DNA from: Ariolimax columbianus
Taxonomy: Eukaryota > Mollusca > Gastropoda > Stylommatophora > Arionidae
NCBI GenBank assembly: GCA_036924085.1
Contig: JAVGWX010000003.1
Coordinates: forward strand, 115,354,764 to 115,418,763
Length of the DNA: 64,000 nucleotides
Direction: 5' to 3'
This document shows positions 47,223 through 58,424 of this stretch, piece by piece. The position numbers were made by a program, and so were the translations under genes. The notes below the pieces were generated by a model that did no database searches, was not told the origin of the DNA, and was given only the letters and a program-made list of their open reading frames with translations. Each line of letters starts with the position of its first letter. Position 1 is the first letter of the stretch.

Positions 47223-47670
47223 ACATGTTCTACAAAAATATGTTGTGATTTCTTTCTCTGCAAACTCACGACCAGCTGTCATATTGACATGTTCTACAAA
47301 AATATGTTGTGATTTCTTTCTCTGCAAACTCACGACCAGCTGTCATATTGACATGTTCTACAAAAATATGTTGTGATTTCTTTCTCTGCAAACTCACGAC
47401 CAGCTGTCATATTGACATGTTCTACAAAAATATGTTGTGATTTCTTTCTCTGCAAACTCACGACCAGCTGTCATATTGACATGTTTTACAAAAATATTTT
47501 GTGATTTCTTTCTCTGCAAACTCACGACCAGCTGTCATATTGACATGTTCTACAAAAATATGTTGTGATTTCTTTCTCTGCAAACTCACGACCAGCTGTC
47601 ATATTGACATGTTCTACACAAATCTGTTGTGATTTCTTTCTCTGCAAACTCACGACCAGCTGTCATATTG
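47223..47670. repeat. 64-bp x7 tandem array
   Basis: Units start at 47223 and every 64 bp to 47607 (acatgttctacaaaaatatg, then ttgtgatttctttctctgca...gtcatattg). The first unit is diverged in its right half only; units 5 and 7 carry a few substitutions. Confidence 0.96.
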
Positions 47671-47879
47671 ACATGTGATATTCGGATTAAAACTGTTTTT
47701 AAACAGCAGTTATTACTTATCCCATTATCATGTAGTCATAAAAATGGAAGTTTATTTTTAACGTAAACGTGTTTCTAAGCATTTACAGTTACTAACCTTT
47801 TTGATCCATCGGGAAGCATATGTTTTAACCCCACTTGTTCGTTCACAGGAAGCCTGTATTTGAGCTTTTGCTGTGGCTA

Positions 47880-48010
47880 ATTAGAATGACAACTTTTTTT
47901 TTAATGAGGTGGCCAGCCCAAAGCACAATTCTCTTTAGTCGTATTTTACGATTTACCTAGAAGGAGACAGTTGTCCTATTCTTTTAATCACGTGTGCTAG
48001 TGGGGTCTGT
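47880..48010. repeat. fragment similar to the region upstream of repeat C
   Basis: Shares ggccagcccaaagcacaa, ctctttagtcgt, taga.gg and gttctattct-like words with 51335-51415, so repeat C may extend further 5' than its first copy shows. Confidence 0.55.
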
Positions 48011-48058
48011 ATATATTTTAATATTAATTTATCTTGTACATTTTTTTCTTAGAACGTG

Positions 48059-48365
48059 TCTTCTTCTTCGTCGTTTGTTCTCAAACTCCCGCTGCCAAGC
48101 CCTGAAAATGGCTTTTCAAGTAGCAGGATGTAGTTTACACTCTTGACTGCGATATTTGCACCTTTTGGTCCCGACACATCCAACTTCTGCAGGCATTTTT
48201 AGGTACCGGTTTAACCTTCCCTCTTCGATCTATTCTCCTAAAACAGTTTGCACTGTTGCAGTCTGTTTACCAGGATAACGCGTGAGGGTGTAGAGGGGTC
48301 TTAGAGGCCTTGGGTCGCATTCAGCTTTGGATCGCTGACCTCTGCAGTCCATGCAGTACTCATCA
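48059..48365 (-). mobile_element. element B, nearly full-length, diverged
   Basis: The plus strand runs from the reversed tail tcttcttcttcgtcgtttgt through cccgctgccaagccctg, gactgcgatatttgcacc, ggtaccggtttaaccttccc, gataacgcgtgagggtgtag and ggatcgctgacctctgcagt. All five blocks are in the same order as in 27679-28027. tcttagaa occurs close to both ends, but the boundary is unclear. Confidence 0.85.
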
Positions 48366-48597
48366 TCTTGATATCTTCTCTTAGAATTACAAATTACAGC
48401 CTACTTTTATCCTACTCACATAAATTAACACCATGCGACTTCAGAAAAATTATAACACGTAAAAAAATGTATTTATAATAGACGCTAGTTGTTCAGTAAG
48501 TTTCATACAGGCTTTGACCTCAGTAAAATTTCCATGAGTGACTATGTTTTCAGACATGATTCTATGGATGTTTATATGTAAATGTGTCTGTGTGTGT
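48366..48597. other. unassigned spacer
   Basis: Nothing recognised. Confidence 0.5.
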
Positions 48598-48617
48598 ATC
48601 TCTCTTTCTCCTCTCGT

Positions 48618-48677
<60 letters not shown>

Positions 48678-48705
48678 TATACGTATATATATACATACAT
48701 ATAGT
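48598..48705. repeat. CT/TA microsatellite
   Basis: Compound (CT)n then (TA)n tract interrupted by gtatat and acgtat words. Produces spurious LYIYIY-type frames. Confidence 0.97.
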
Positions 48706-49989
48706 TATGCATATAATTTCGGTTAGACATATGTTTGTCAAATGTTTAAATTGTTTGCCAACTATTCACAATTTTCATCTGACAGCCCTGTTGCAGAGAC
48801 TAGATCAGATGGATAGGGCACGTTGTTCGCATGCCAGATAAGCGCCTCTGTTACTGTGCAGTTACTGTGCTGTAAGGTCAAGACAGGCACACGCTCGTCT
48901 GGGGGTGGGGTGGGGGCGCACGGGTGGGGGGGGGGGGGTGACAGAAGAAACGATACAAAGACTCTTTGAAGATAACTCAGAGAAGCTTTCTCTGCGACCT
49001 CGTCCACTGAGAGCAGCTTACACCGAACCGCCCAGTCTGGCGCAATGACCTCTTACAAGGCGCTCACATCGCCGAGAGTAAACTCATTGCTGCAGAGCAG
49101 AAAAAGCTAGCTGCACGTAAGGACTTGACGCATGACGGCCTAAACACAGAGGCTGTCCAAGTGTGTCTCACGTCCGGTAGAGTCTGTTGAGCTAGTATCT
49201 GACTGCACAGTCATTTGCTGTCACATATGAGTACACATGTCTGACGCTGTCGTCATCTTCGCTTCCGATGAGCAACTAATAATAATAGGGAGTGACACCA
49301 CCTCTCTCTTAAACAATGGTTTGAGGTCTAAAATCACATGGCGACTGCGACTGAAAATGATAGTTTGCGATTTCGACAACGCTCTGGCTTGGTGTCATGA
49401 GGGAAGCACGCATGCGGACAGTAACTGGATATGTCAATTATGTTGCGAGGTTAATATATAATAATGTGAAACCATTTTTGGGATGGATAAAATCGTTGTG
49501 GCGGGCTGGATATGACCCGCCGGCATTAGTTTGGAGATAGTTTTGAATAAATCGAATGTTTCACCCCCCCCCCCCCCCCCCTAAAAAAGCGCAACGTAAA
49601 CTATTCACTATGATATAACGGTAGTGTCTTAATAATTTTAATTAACCATTTGTAAATCACATCACAAATATAAAACCAAAAACAAAAATCTTATTTATTA
49701 CGTTATTGGATTCTGGAAAACTTAGATCAATTTTGAGAGCATATGTATCCGAAACAAATGTAATCCAGAATTTTATTATCAGGATGAGAGTCGTATAACA
49801 ACAGACCGAACAGAGAGTGGGTTGCATTTCAGCTTGTCTTCTTCTTCTCTTTTAATAGTCTTCCCATTAACTAAGGAGATTGTTGGGACACCGCGTCTCA
49901 TTGTATTGTATATTGTTAACGTTTAGTTGTTGTTTGCAAATGCCCGCAATGGTTTGGTTACTATTTTGTGCACCTGAAAAGGACGTTAA
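48706..49989. other. unassigned region with G and C runs
   Basis: No gene. A G homopolymer at about 48926-48938 and a C homopolymer at about 49564-49582. Confidence 0.5.
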
Positions 49990-50200
49990 GTGGCGGGTTG
50001 CAGTAGCTGTCTTCACATCCCGAGCGTACTGATAAAGGTGGACAAGTGTGCTATGCTTTGCTTCATCTGCGTGTCACTCACTACTACGGGAATCACGTCG
50101 ATCCCTCACTTCGTTAGCCAGGCTGGCATGAAAGCTGTTCGTTTCCAGGGAAGGCTACTAGAAAGCCGAGGTGAGGGTCCTGGCCAGTATGTTTTGCCTG
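49990..50200. repeat. dispersed repeat F, copy 1
   Basis: Shares a block with 61080-61170: actactacgggaatcacgtc...atccctcacttcgttagccaggctg, against ccactgctgggatcacagtg...atccctcatctttagtcaggctg. An aaaggtggac word lies upstream in both. Class unknown. Confidence 0.6.
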
Positions 50201-50275
50201 ACCCTGACTAGCATGTCTGATGAGTATATTTTGCCTGACCCTGACTAACATGTCTGATCAGTAAATGTTGCCTGA
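50194..50275. repeat. ~41-bp tandem duplication
   Basis: Two units of ttttgcctgaccctgactag, then catgtctgatgagtat, with a third partial start (ttgcctgacc). Confidence 0.85.
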
Positions 50276-51334
50276 CCAGACGTTAGTCTTCCACCCTTTA
50301 ACGTTCAGTTAAACAATACTATGTTTGACGTATGCGTGTTTTAGCTTAAGAACTGTTTCGTCTCTTCAAAGATATAATTATGTCTCTTAATGCTTCGTTT
50401 CGTAGATGTGACCACTGTACTCTTTTAGCACCGATGTTGTTTGAAGACAATATCCTTCAACTCTGTGCAACACATGCAAATTATATCATTTGTCCGGGAA
50501 AAATATTTTGTTCTATAATAGTTATAACTAGACACGTAATTTATCAAGGAGTCCAATTTGAAAGTAGTGGCCGATGTGGTTTTTTTTAAAATTAGATTTT
50601 TCTAGCTAAATAAGGTCAAAGCAAAGATTACAGCTAGAAGCCTAAAATTGAATGCACTTTATAATGCACTGTGACCTGATTCCTGACCGAATAGAAAGCT
50701 ATTTAATTTTAGAATTTGCCATCAAACAACTCAATGCGACAAAGAAAAGAAGAGATTAAACACTTAAATACTTTGATCCTTTCGTGAAAAACGTGCATTG
50801 TTCGGATCGACCAAAGATGAAAGAGTTGTGCTAAAGGTTTGCAGAAAACCTGGCGGTGCGAACATCACTTGGAATGGATAAGACCTGGCGTGTACTTGTA
50901 CATTAACTTCCTGTTTATTCACTGCCCACTGTTTTATCCATTGTGCAGCTTTGGTTTTTAACAACTTTTTTTCTATCTGGAAACCTACTTCACTTGTTTA
51001 AATATCACAATTGAAAACCATTAACTCGAGTTGGAATTTGTTTTTTAAAAAGGGTAAAACTGAGTTTATATTTTTGAATAATGTAGACCAGCTCTTTTAT
51101 GTTACATCATACGACACCAATCAACTGTTTCTCCAATGTGAGACGTAGATCAACCCTACAGCTGCTCTCCCCCCCCCCCCTTTATTATAGGAAGTCTGTA
51201 TCCAAACGTTGGCAGTGATTCGCCATTTCCTTTCCTCGTGATTCATAGGTTATAACTGTAGCTGACCTAATCACATAAGCTAGTATCCAAGATTTTGCAT
51301 AATCAGTTAAAATAGCTGTATTTGTTACATTATA
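50276..51334. other. unassigned region
   Basis: No gene recognised. A C-run lies at about 51169-51180. Confidence 0.5.
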
Positions 51335-51740
51335 ATATTGCTAGCCCCAAGCACAACCCTCTTTAATCATCTTTAATTAAATGTATAGAAGGTCTCAGTC
51401 GTTCTATTCTGTAAATCCTTGATGCCACACTTTTAGTGCTTAGCGCCCTATTTTAATGTCTAAATTAGAGTAATTCACAACATACTGACTACAATCTCTC
51501 TTCCATGTAGCTTTCCTTGGAAATAGGCTGTTTGTAAGGCATCCTTTGCTGAGACGTGAATGTGATCCTCGTAGTAGTGAGCGCCACGCAGATGAAGCCA
51601 AGCATAGCACAGCAGCCTGGAGGACTGCGATCCAACGTCATCAGCATGTGAGGAAAGCTACTCCCCCCCCCCCCTCCTAACGTCCTTTTCAGGTTTCAGG
51701 CCGCAGAAAAGAACAAACTTACTCATGGTGGACATCAAAC
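51335..51740. repeat. dispersed repeat C, longer copy
   Basis: The right part (51490-51740) matches 1310-1577 in order; the left part matches 47880-48010. It is the only copy that joins both segments. A poly-C insert lies at about 51662-51674, followed by a short (CAA)n at the end. Confidence 0.65.
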
Positions 51741-52979
51741 AACAACAACAACAACAACAATCACACACTAAATGATCAATCATATCGCGGGGCGCAGAGA
51801 ACGCGTGGCACTTGCGAACCGTGAGTTAAAAAACCATGAACTAGTACAGTCGAAGCGAAGGTATATTTGGTAATGGTTGCAGAAGACTGCATTAGAATGC
51901 GATGATTGGAAAGAGAAATGTCGATGAAAAATGCATTCGATTAGTTATAATAACGACAGTAGCAGAAGAAGTGGTAATAGTAAATGTTGCATTGGCAGTG
52001 GTAGTATACATTTCCGGAATACTAGCCTTTAACATGGAACTGTTAATGATAATTTTGAAAGTCGCTAATTAATAGCAACTTCTCGCACCCCTTTCCTGCT
52101 TCAAATCCCATTGCACTTTTCTCCCTCTCCAGCCAGCTTATCTACCCCTACCTTTCAATTCACGCCTTTTTTCTGTCTCAGCCTGATCGTCTCTCCCTCC
52201 TTTATCTTGACCATCACCTTGTCCATCTTCCATTTTCACTCCGCTATCTCCTACCCGTACAATCTGACCATTCCTACAACCCAACTCCCTCCGCGACGTC
52301 TCTTTCCCCATGTCAAGTATTCTCTATTTTTTCAACATTGTATTGTCTACCTGTCATCTGTTTGTGCGTAGGCTAAATTACAAATACTTATTATGGTTTA
52401 TGTGTAACGTTTCTGCTTGTCCGTGGGAAATAATCATTTCCTTCGAATTATCACAGGCAGCGCGGGGTTAAAGGGTTCAGTGACATCAAGGGATTCGATC
52501 AGCCAATCAGATCTTCCCTAAACACGATCTGCACACACAGTTGGTAAATAATAGAATAGATTTGAAGTAGTATTAGATTAAGAAACCAGTGGAGATGTAG
52601 TAATTCAATGATTGCAGAAGGAAGTGTCATTAAATCAACGAAATCCCAACGTTTTATCCCCATGTGAAGTATAGACCATCAGAAGGTACACGCCAAGTCC
52701 TTCTGTCCTGTGCAGTATGTTACAGTTGTGTAAACCTGTATCCTGTTTATTTTAAATGTATCTCTAGTATTATTTTTTCCAGGTGTGTTTTCACCGAATT
52801 ACAATTCTCTTACCCTTTGGGAAATCTAGAACAGTCACGTAATTAAATCAACTGGTTTCCCTAATTGATGTGTACCCTACACAAAGCGTGCACCTTTCCC
52901 TCACATCATTTTTCACCGATAGATGATTTGTAATTTCCAACGTTTCTGCATTAGTGTGCTTATATCATTTCAACTTCTT
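51741..52979. other. unassigned region
   Basis: No gene recognised; pyrimidine-rich around 52090-52330. Confidence 0.5.
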
Positions 52980-53280
52980 TATTCTGTAAAGGGACCCACT
53001 CATGAGAGTCTGTATATTTTTCATTGCTGTTTTTGTTGCGCTCCATGTTTCAGAGACATTCAGTAGAAGACTTTACATTGGAGCAGAAGTCTTGTAATTT
53101 TGTGCAGAACCTAATTATTTTAAATTTTCACTTTCCCGAAATCTATGAAGGCGCATGTATTATTTTGATTTCTTCATCTGTGCTTTCAACTTCGTCTATT
53201 TTGCCCCCACGTTATGTGAATTATTTGACATCTTGTAGGAGTGTCTCTCTCAACACAACCTGATTGTTGTTAGTTGCATT
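52980..53280 (-). pseudogene. LINE-T fragment
   Basis: The minus strand reads LQDVK.FT, GGKIDEVESTDEEIK, NYKTSAPM, then VSET.SATKTAMKNIQTLMS. This follows the LINE order FxYLGxxxDxxGGTDxEIK...VLLYGSETWRTTKxxxKKIQTFIN. The relic is frameshifted and stop-laden. The plus-strand 79-codon frame is a shadow. Confidence 0.65.
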
Positions 53281-54539
53281 TGACCTCATTATTCTCTTCT
53301 GTTAATCCCCGTTCTCCATTTATGTGACTTCCGGTTATGGGCCAGAAGAGCCAAGTCATCTGTAAAGTCCAGATCTTAAAATTGTTTTGCAAAATCAACA
53401 GAGTTTACCTGTTGTTCGTTGATATTGTTGTCTTCATAATTCCGTCAATAGCGAACAGAAAACGAAATTGTATAAAGATTAAACCGTCACACGCGTCCTA
53501 TCTCACAGCGTTCAGAAAGTAGACCTTCAGGTAGACCTCTTTTTCATACCTTCATTATTAATTATATTAGTACGCTTGAGGGGATCACTTTCTACTGTGA
53601 TTCTCTGTCTATGAATCCCGTTTACACGTCAAATTGGAAATTAGGAATTTGGTGCTAGGCCCATATTGTCTTTGCCAATAGCATCTTAGAGTGTAAGCAT
53701 CACGTTGGTTGTCTTTTCCTTCAAAGAATTGCTCCGGCACCCAATATTTGATGCTGGCTCGACCCTGGTGAAACTTGCGATCGAAAATATATCCTCTTCA
53801 GTCGTGCTTGGAAGGTTTGCAGTGTTACTATTGTTGGATCACTTTTCAACCCCGGCAACAGTCAGAGGGAAGTGCTGTTAAGGAAGTAATATAGTAGTGG
53901 TCGGATTTAGTAGTTCATTGAATTGCAGGTTATACACAACAGAAACTGTGACCCCCATATGTTCTGTCGAAATGTGACAAGGTCTTGAAAAGCATGTATC
54001 GTTAGCAAACGAAGTTTAACACCGCTGTTGAAAGTTGCCATATACGAGTATAACACTCCCATACTTGACTACACAACATTGACAGAAGTAATCAAATTAT
54101 TCTGGATCAATTTTTTTTTTTTAAAACAACATCAGTTGGTAAAGTACAGCTGTTCTCAAAGAGAACACAGATCAAGCAGTGACTTTGTTTCGACTAAACA
54201 TTTGGTGAAAAGGAAATAACGGGAGCACATCGTAGAAAATAAAATAGTTATCGTATTATTACTTTACTCATGGCAGAGAAGTGGTTAATTTGTTCTTGGG
54301 TACGTAAGCTATATGCATGTGTATTGGTATTTTTCTTAGTGTAACTGTGATAAAAATAGCTGATATAATGATCCCTGGACATTTTCTTCGTGTTCATCCT
54401 AACTTGTATGTACGTCTGCATACAACAGGCAAGTCAGGATTTCCACAATTCACATAATCTTATTCATGCAAAACTTCAGGTTGGTTTATGTGAAATAAAA
54501 ATGTTAAGAACTATAAACAAACTTTCTAAAGGGTCATTC
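53281..54539. other. unassigned region
   Basis: No gene recognised. Confidence 0.5.
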
Positions 54540-55300
54540 TACAAAGATTTCAATGACGTCGTGCCAGTTAGATTCTGATCGACCACTACACTATCGGTTA
54601 CATTGTAGTAATTGTAGATATAGGATTTTGAACAATATAGTCCAAATACAGTGGTCAATGACAAAGAGGGACAACCACCCTATGAACCTGAGAGGATTAG
54701 AGACAGCTGGGAGGAGTATTTCACAGACTTACTTTTACCAAGAGCACAGGCAGAGGACGTTATATAATATGTGCACCATCCTTCATTGGTACAAATCCCG
54801 AAAAATATTGCGTATAGCGACAGATTGATACACGAGTGGAGCCGCTGATCAGTACTTCACAATCAGGCTTCCGGAAAAGCTAGAGCTGTACGCATGCTAT
54901 ATATACACGCTCAGACAGTTGAGTGGAAAAACTATAGAATACAATAAAAAAACTTCGTGTAGCTTTCATTGACCAAGAGAAGGCGGCATTTTATCGGGCA
55001 AACCGATGTAGGCTATGGAAGACAGTGGCGGATATAGTGTGGAGGTTCAAGTACTTGATGGCATTCGTGTCTTATATATTAATCAGTGAAGGTGCAGTAC
55101 GAACGAATGCAGGCATGGCAAATTGGTTTCCGGTGCTCAGTTTGTGTACGACCGAGGTTTGTTCTTTCTCCACTTTTGTTCATAATTTACATGGATAAAA
55201 TAATACAGTTGGCTAACCCTCATAAAGAGTCCCTCAATGAACTGTTGTTTGCTGATGATCAGGTAATATTTTACCAAAATGAAGAAGACCTTTAATTAGA
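54540..55300 (+). pseudogene. LINE-V RT relic, copy 1
   Basis: Decayed N-terminal RT. FIDQEKAA.Y, VRTNAGMANWF, and then in another frame RPRFVLSPLLFIIYMDKIIQ and LNELLFADDQVIFYQNEEDL. The catalytic FADD box (55248-55259) is intact. It breaks off directly after EEDL. Another copy of the family begins about 40 bp further on in the same orientation. Confidence 0.82.
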
Positions 55301-56126
55301 AAATTATATCAGAAGATCCGAGTCATGAGGAATAGATAAAAGTGTTACGAGCCAACTGAATTCACAAATGATAGTTCAGACAGAGAACTAAATGACCCTA
55401 AGTTAATTATAAAAAGATGGCAGGAATACTTCAGCCAACTCCTCAATCTACCACCACCAGAAGAAATGTTCCAACAATCAACCAGCTCCAATACAATTAC
55501 AGAATTTGAACCAGAAATATTGATTTCGGAAAAAAAAGAAGCAGTGCGAAATTCTCCAGCGAAAAAGTCCATAGAAGCAGGCGAATACCAGCTGAATTGA
55601 TCAAAGCAGCGGGCGACGGGGGAACAGCCTGGCTTTAAAGTCTGTTCAACATAGTATGGACCAACAAAGAAGCACCTGAAGATTGGAGAAATGCCATAAT
55701 CGTCCTCATATCGAAAAAGAAAGGTAGTAAGAGAGCCTGCACAACGTACAGGGACATTTCACTGCTGAGTCACACGGGAAAGATTTTCGGTCAAATAGTA
55801 GAAACAAAATTTGGCCCAACCATAGAAATCCAACTAAGCGAAGTGCAAATGAGTTTCAGAAAAAAATAGGGGCTGCACTGATGCCATCTTTGCCTTGCGG
55901 TAACTCGCAGAAAAAGCCATCGAATTTGATGAAACTTTTTATTTGACATTCATAGATCAAGAAGAAGCGAACGACTGGTCAACATACAACAGCTGTGGAG
56001 AATACTGAAGAGCAATGGAGTTAGTCAGCACTTAATAAGCATTTGTGAATGATTGTATAAAAATAGTCAGCGCACGGTACGAACAAGTGCCGGTGAGTCG
56101 GAACGGTTTCTTTGTCAAAACCGGAG

Positions 56127-56342
56127 TTAGATAGGGATGTGTGCTTTCTTCCCTGTTGTTCATCACCTACATGGACCAAATCAGACAGGGGTGTGTGCTT
56201 TCTCCCCTGTTGTTCATCACCTACATGGACCAGATCAGACAGGGGTGTGTGCTTACTCCCCTGTTGTTCATCACCTACATGGACCAGATTAGACAGGGGT
56301 GTGTGCTTTCTCCCCTGTTGTTCATCACTTACATGGACCAGA
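56127..56342 (+). repeat. 54-bp x4 in-frame array inside RT
   Basis: Units start at 56127, 56181, 56235 and 56289. 54 bp equals 18 codons, encoding RQGCVLSPLLFITYMDQI each time (the first unit has a stop in place of Q, and one unit reads LTPLL). This is the conserved RT segment GVRQGCxLSPLLFxxYxDxI. Units are almost identical. Confidence 0.97.
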
Positions 56343-56966
56343 TCAGCAAAGAAGCCCAATCTAACGATGATAACAGCTGTAGCGAACTCATCTTCCCCGA
56401 CGAGCAAGCACTTATTGCAAACACTGAAGAACAGCTGCAACAGCGCTTAAACATCCTTAACTTAGCTGCTGAAGGACACAACATGAGAATCAACGTGAAT
56501 AAAACTGAAGAAATGACAATAGCAAGAACAGAAATAGCCGCTAAGATCTACATAGAACAGCAACAACTCAAGCAAGTGAAGGATTTCCAATTTTTAGGAA
56601 GCATAGTATCATCTAATGGAAGAATACAAGAAGAAATCGATCTCAGATGCACCAAAGCAAACCAAATCATTCGCCAGATGTCAATAATACTGAAAAACAA
56701 GTACGTAAAGATTTGCCCAAAAAGAGCCCTGTTAGACACAATTTTCATGCATACACTATTCTCCCAGTGTCAAACTTGGACACTGACAGCAACAGATAAG
56801 AGGAAAAATAGAAACAACAGACATGAAATGCCTGAGGAGAAGGCTAAATGTGACAAGATGGGACATAATTATTAACGATGAAAACATGAAACATATGGGC
56901 ACAAAGCCAGTATAGACTTCATTAGAAAACAGCAAATTTAGTGGTTTGGCCACATATCGCGACAGC

Positions 56967-57050
56967 AACACAGCAGCGTTCCACATATGGCTCTAACACA
57001 GCAGTGTCCCACAGATGGCTCTAACACAGCAGCGTTCCACATATGCATCT
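56967..57050. repeat. 28-bp x3 repeat inside the LINE-V C-terminal region
   Basis: aacacagcagcgttccacat then atggctct at 56967, 56995 and 57023. It lies between the WFGHISR and GRPRKRW segments. Confidence 0.93.
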
Positions 57051-57174
57051 AACACTTAAACACAGCGGTACCAGGGCTAGAGGACGACCCCGCAAAAGAT
57101 GGATTGACGGAATTATACACCTGACGCCAAAATTCAAACCAGGATCAGATAATAGATAAAGATAGATAGAAGAA

Positions 57175-57840
57175 GACTTACAACACCACATGAACTATCT
57201 CCATTTCGTTTGTAGCGAATATAACATAAAGATGAACATAGGTAAGACAGAGAATATGTTGATTTCACGTGAACAATTGCAGAGAAGATTCCTCATCAGT
57301 GACATTGGTTTGGTATCAAACAAGTACATGAGTTCAAATACCTAGGTAGTATGTTGACTGAGGACGACAGACTGGACAGAAAGATTGCACCTATAATTCA
57401 GAAGGACAACAATGTCCACTATCACATTGCATCGATTTTGAAACACCCGAGAGTGCTTCTTCCAACTAAGAGAAGACTGATAAATACACTATTTATTCCT
57501 TCATTTTGATACCAATGTCAATCTTGGTCCTTACTTGCAATCCATAAGAGTAAGATCCAGAGCTGTGGGATCCGCTGTGTGAGAAGTGCAGCCGAAAAGA
57601 CAATCCGTGACCGAATCCACAATACCACTCTGAGGCAGACAAGGGAGACAAACCCAGTTAGTGCCCACATTGACTCTCAACAAATCAAGTGGTTTGATCA
57701 ATTAGTCAGAATGCATTATGACCAGCCTGCATCAAGAGCATATCATATGCATGTCTCCGGTCCATGAGCAAGAGGCAGACTTTGATGACGAAGATAGATT
57801 AAATGTGCCTCCAAACCTCTCAGGAAGATACACCAAACGA
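57175..57840 (+). pseudogene. RT C-terminal relic of another LINE
   Basis: HMNYLHFVCSEYNIKMNIGK then TENMLIS is the post-catalytic helix and KTE motif. Next come a frame-shifted F.YLGSMLTED block, TLFIPSF, and IRDRIHNTTLRQTRETNPVS with IKWFDQLVRMHYDQPASRAY. The last part corresponds to DRIRNxxLRxxxxxxPxxxxIxxxQxxWxGHxxRM of other LINEs. Family distinct from LINE-V. Confidence 0.75.
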
Positions 57841-58412
57841 CACCACAAGTCTCCCTCTTGGTGATAACAAGAAATATACGCATCCCACCTCTGCGACGCC
57901 GTATGGAGCAGTAGGACAAAAGAAGAAGAAGATGACGATACATATGTGCACACCTAGCACTGATAGTCTGACAACAGGGAAATCACATATTGCTATCGTC
58001 TGAATGGAGATACCAATAACATGAAGCCAACCTTTATCTTTATACATATTGAAGTTTCCGCTTGGCAATCTAAGCAGAGAAGAATTCGTAGGATATAAAA
58101 GATGGTTACTGAAGTGATTCATTCTCCTTGTTCCTTTTCAGCCAATCATTTTAATGTATCTAACAAAGTCTTTTCCATGTCTTGTCTTGATGAAAAGTGT
58201 CGCGTTGTATCGTGTTCTGCTCCAGATGGCCAAGCACGTCCGTTTTTGGAATGCAGTTTGAGGCTGCATTCCTAGCCATTGATTGTTCCCAGACAATTTG
58301 TACGGCAGCAGTTGTTGGGTATCAGAAGTAACTGTCTTAGAGCAGTTGTTTACTGACCTAGCAAGTCTTTCTGACCCGACATCGAAATGTATACAAGGAA
58401 TTTTACAACAAT
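57841..58412. other. unassigned spacer
   Basis: Nothing recognised. Confidence 0.5.
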
Positions 58413-58424
58413 AAAACAGACATT

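Larger units (their letters stand above)
55340..57165 (+). pseudogene. LINE-V RT relic, copy 2, with an in-frame 18-residue amplification
   Basis: Linker and RT fingers: DRELNDPKLIIKRWQEYFSQ, IPAELIKAAGDGGTAWL, AIIVLISKKKGSKRACTTYR, FRKN.GCTDAIFALRQLAEK, then VRTSAGES. Next is a fourfold RQGCVLSPLLFITYMDQI (56127-56342). The catalytic site reads FPDE (56393-56404) instead of FADD, so the enzyme is dead. Then LNILNLAAEGHNMRINVNKT, FQFLGSIVSSNGRIQEEIDL, TLFSQCQTWTLTATDKRK, RKQQIQWFGHISRQQ and ARGRPRKRWIDGIIHLTPKF. The 244-codon frame from 56141 is the longest open part. Confidence 0.9.

Noticed and set aside
46991..47333. Minus-strand frames with MSLQRKKSQHIFVEHV
   Set aside because: The repeated start comes from the 64-bp array; the remainder has no recognisable domain.
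56021..56440. Minus-strand repetitive frame of 139 codons (repeats of HVGDEQQG)
   Set aside because: Antisense of the 54-bp RT array; periodic only because the unit is a multiple of three.
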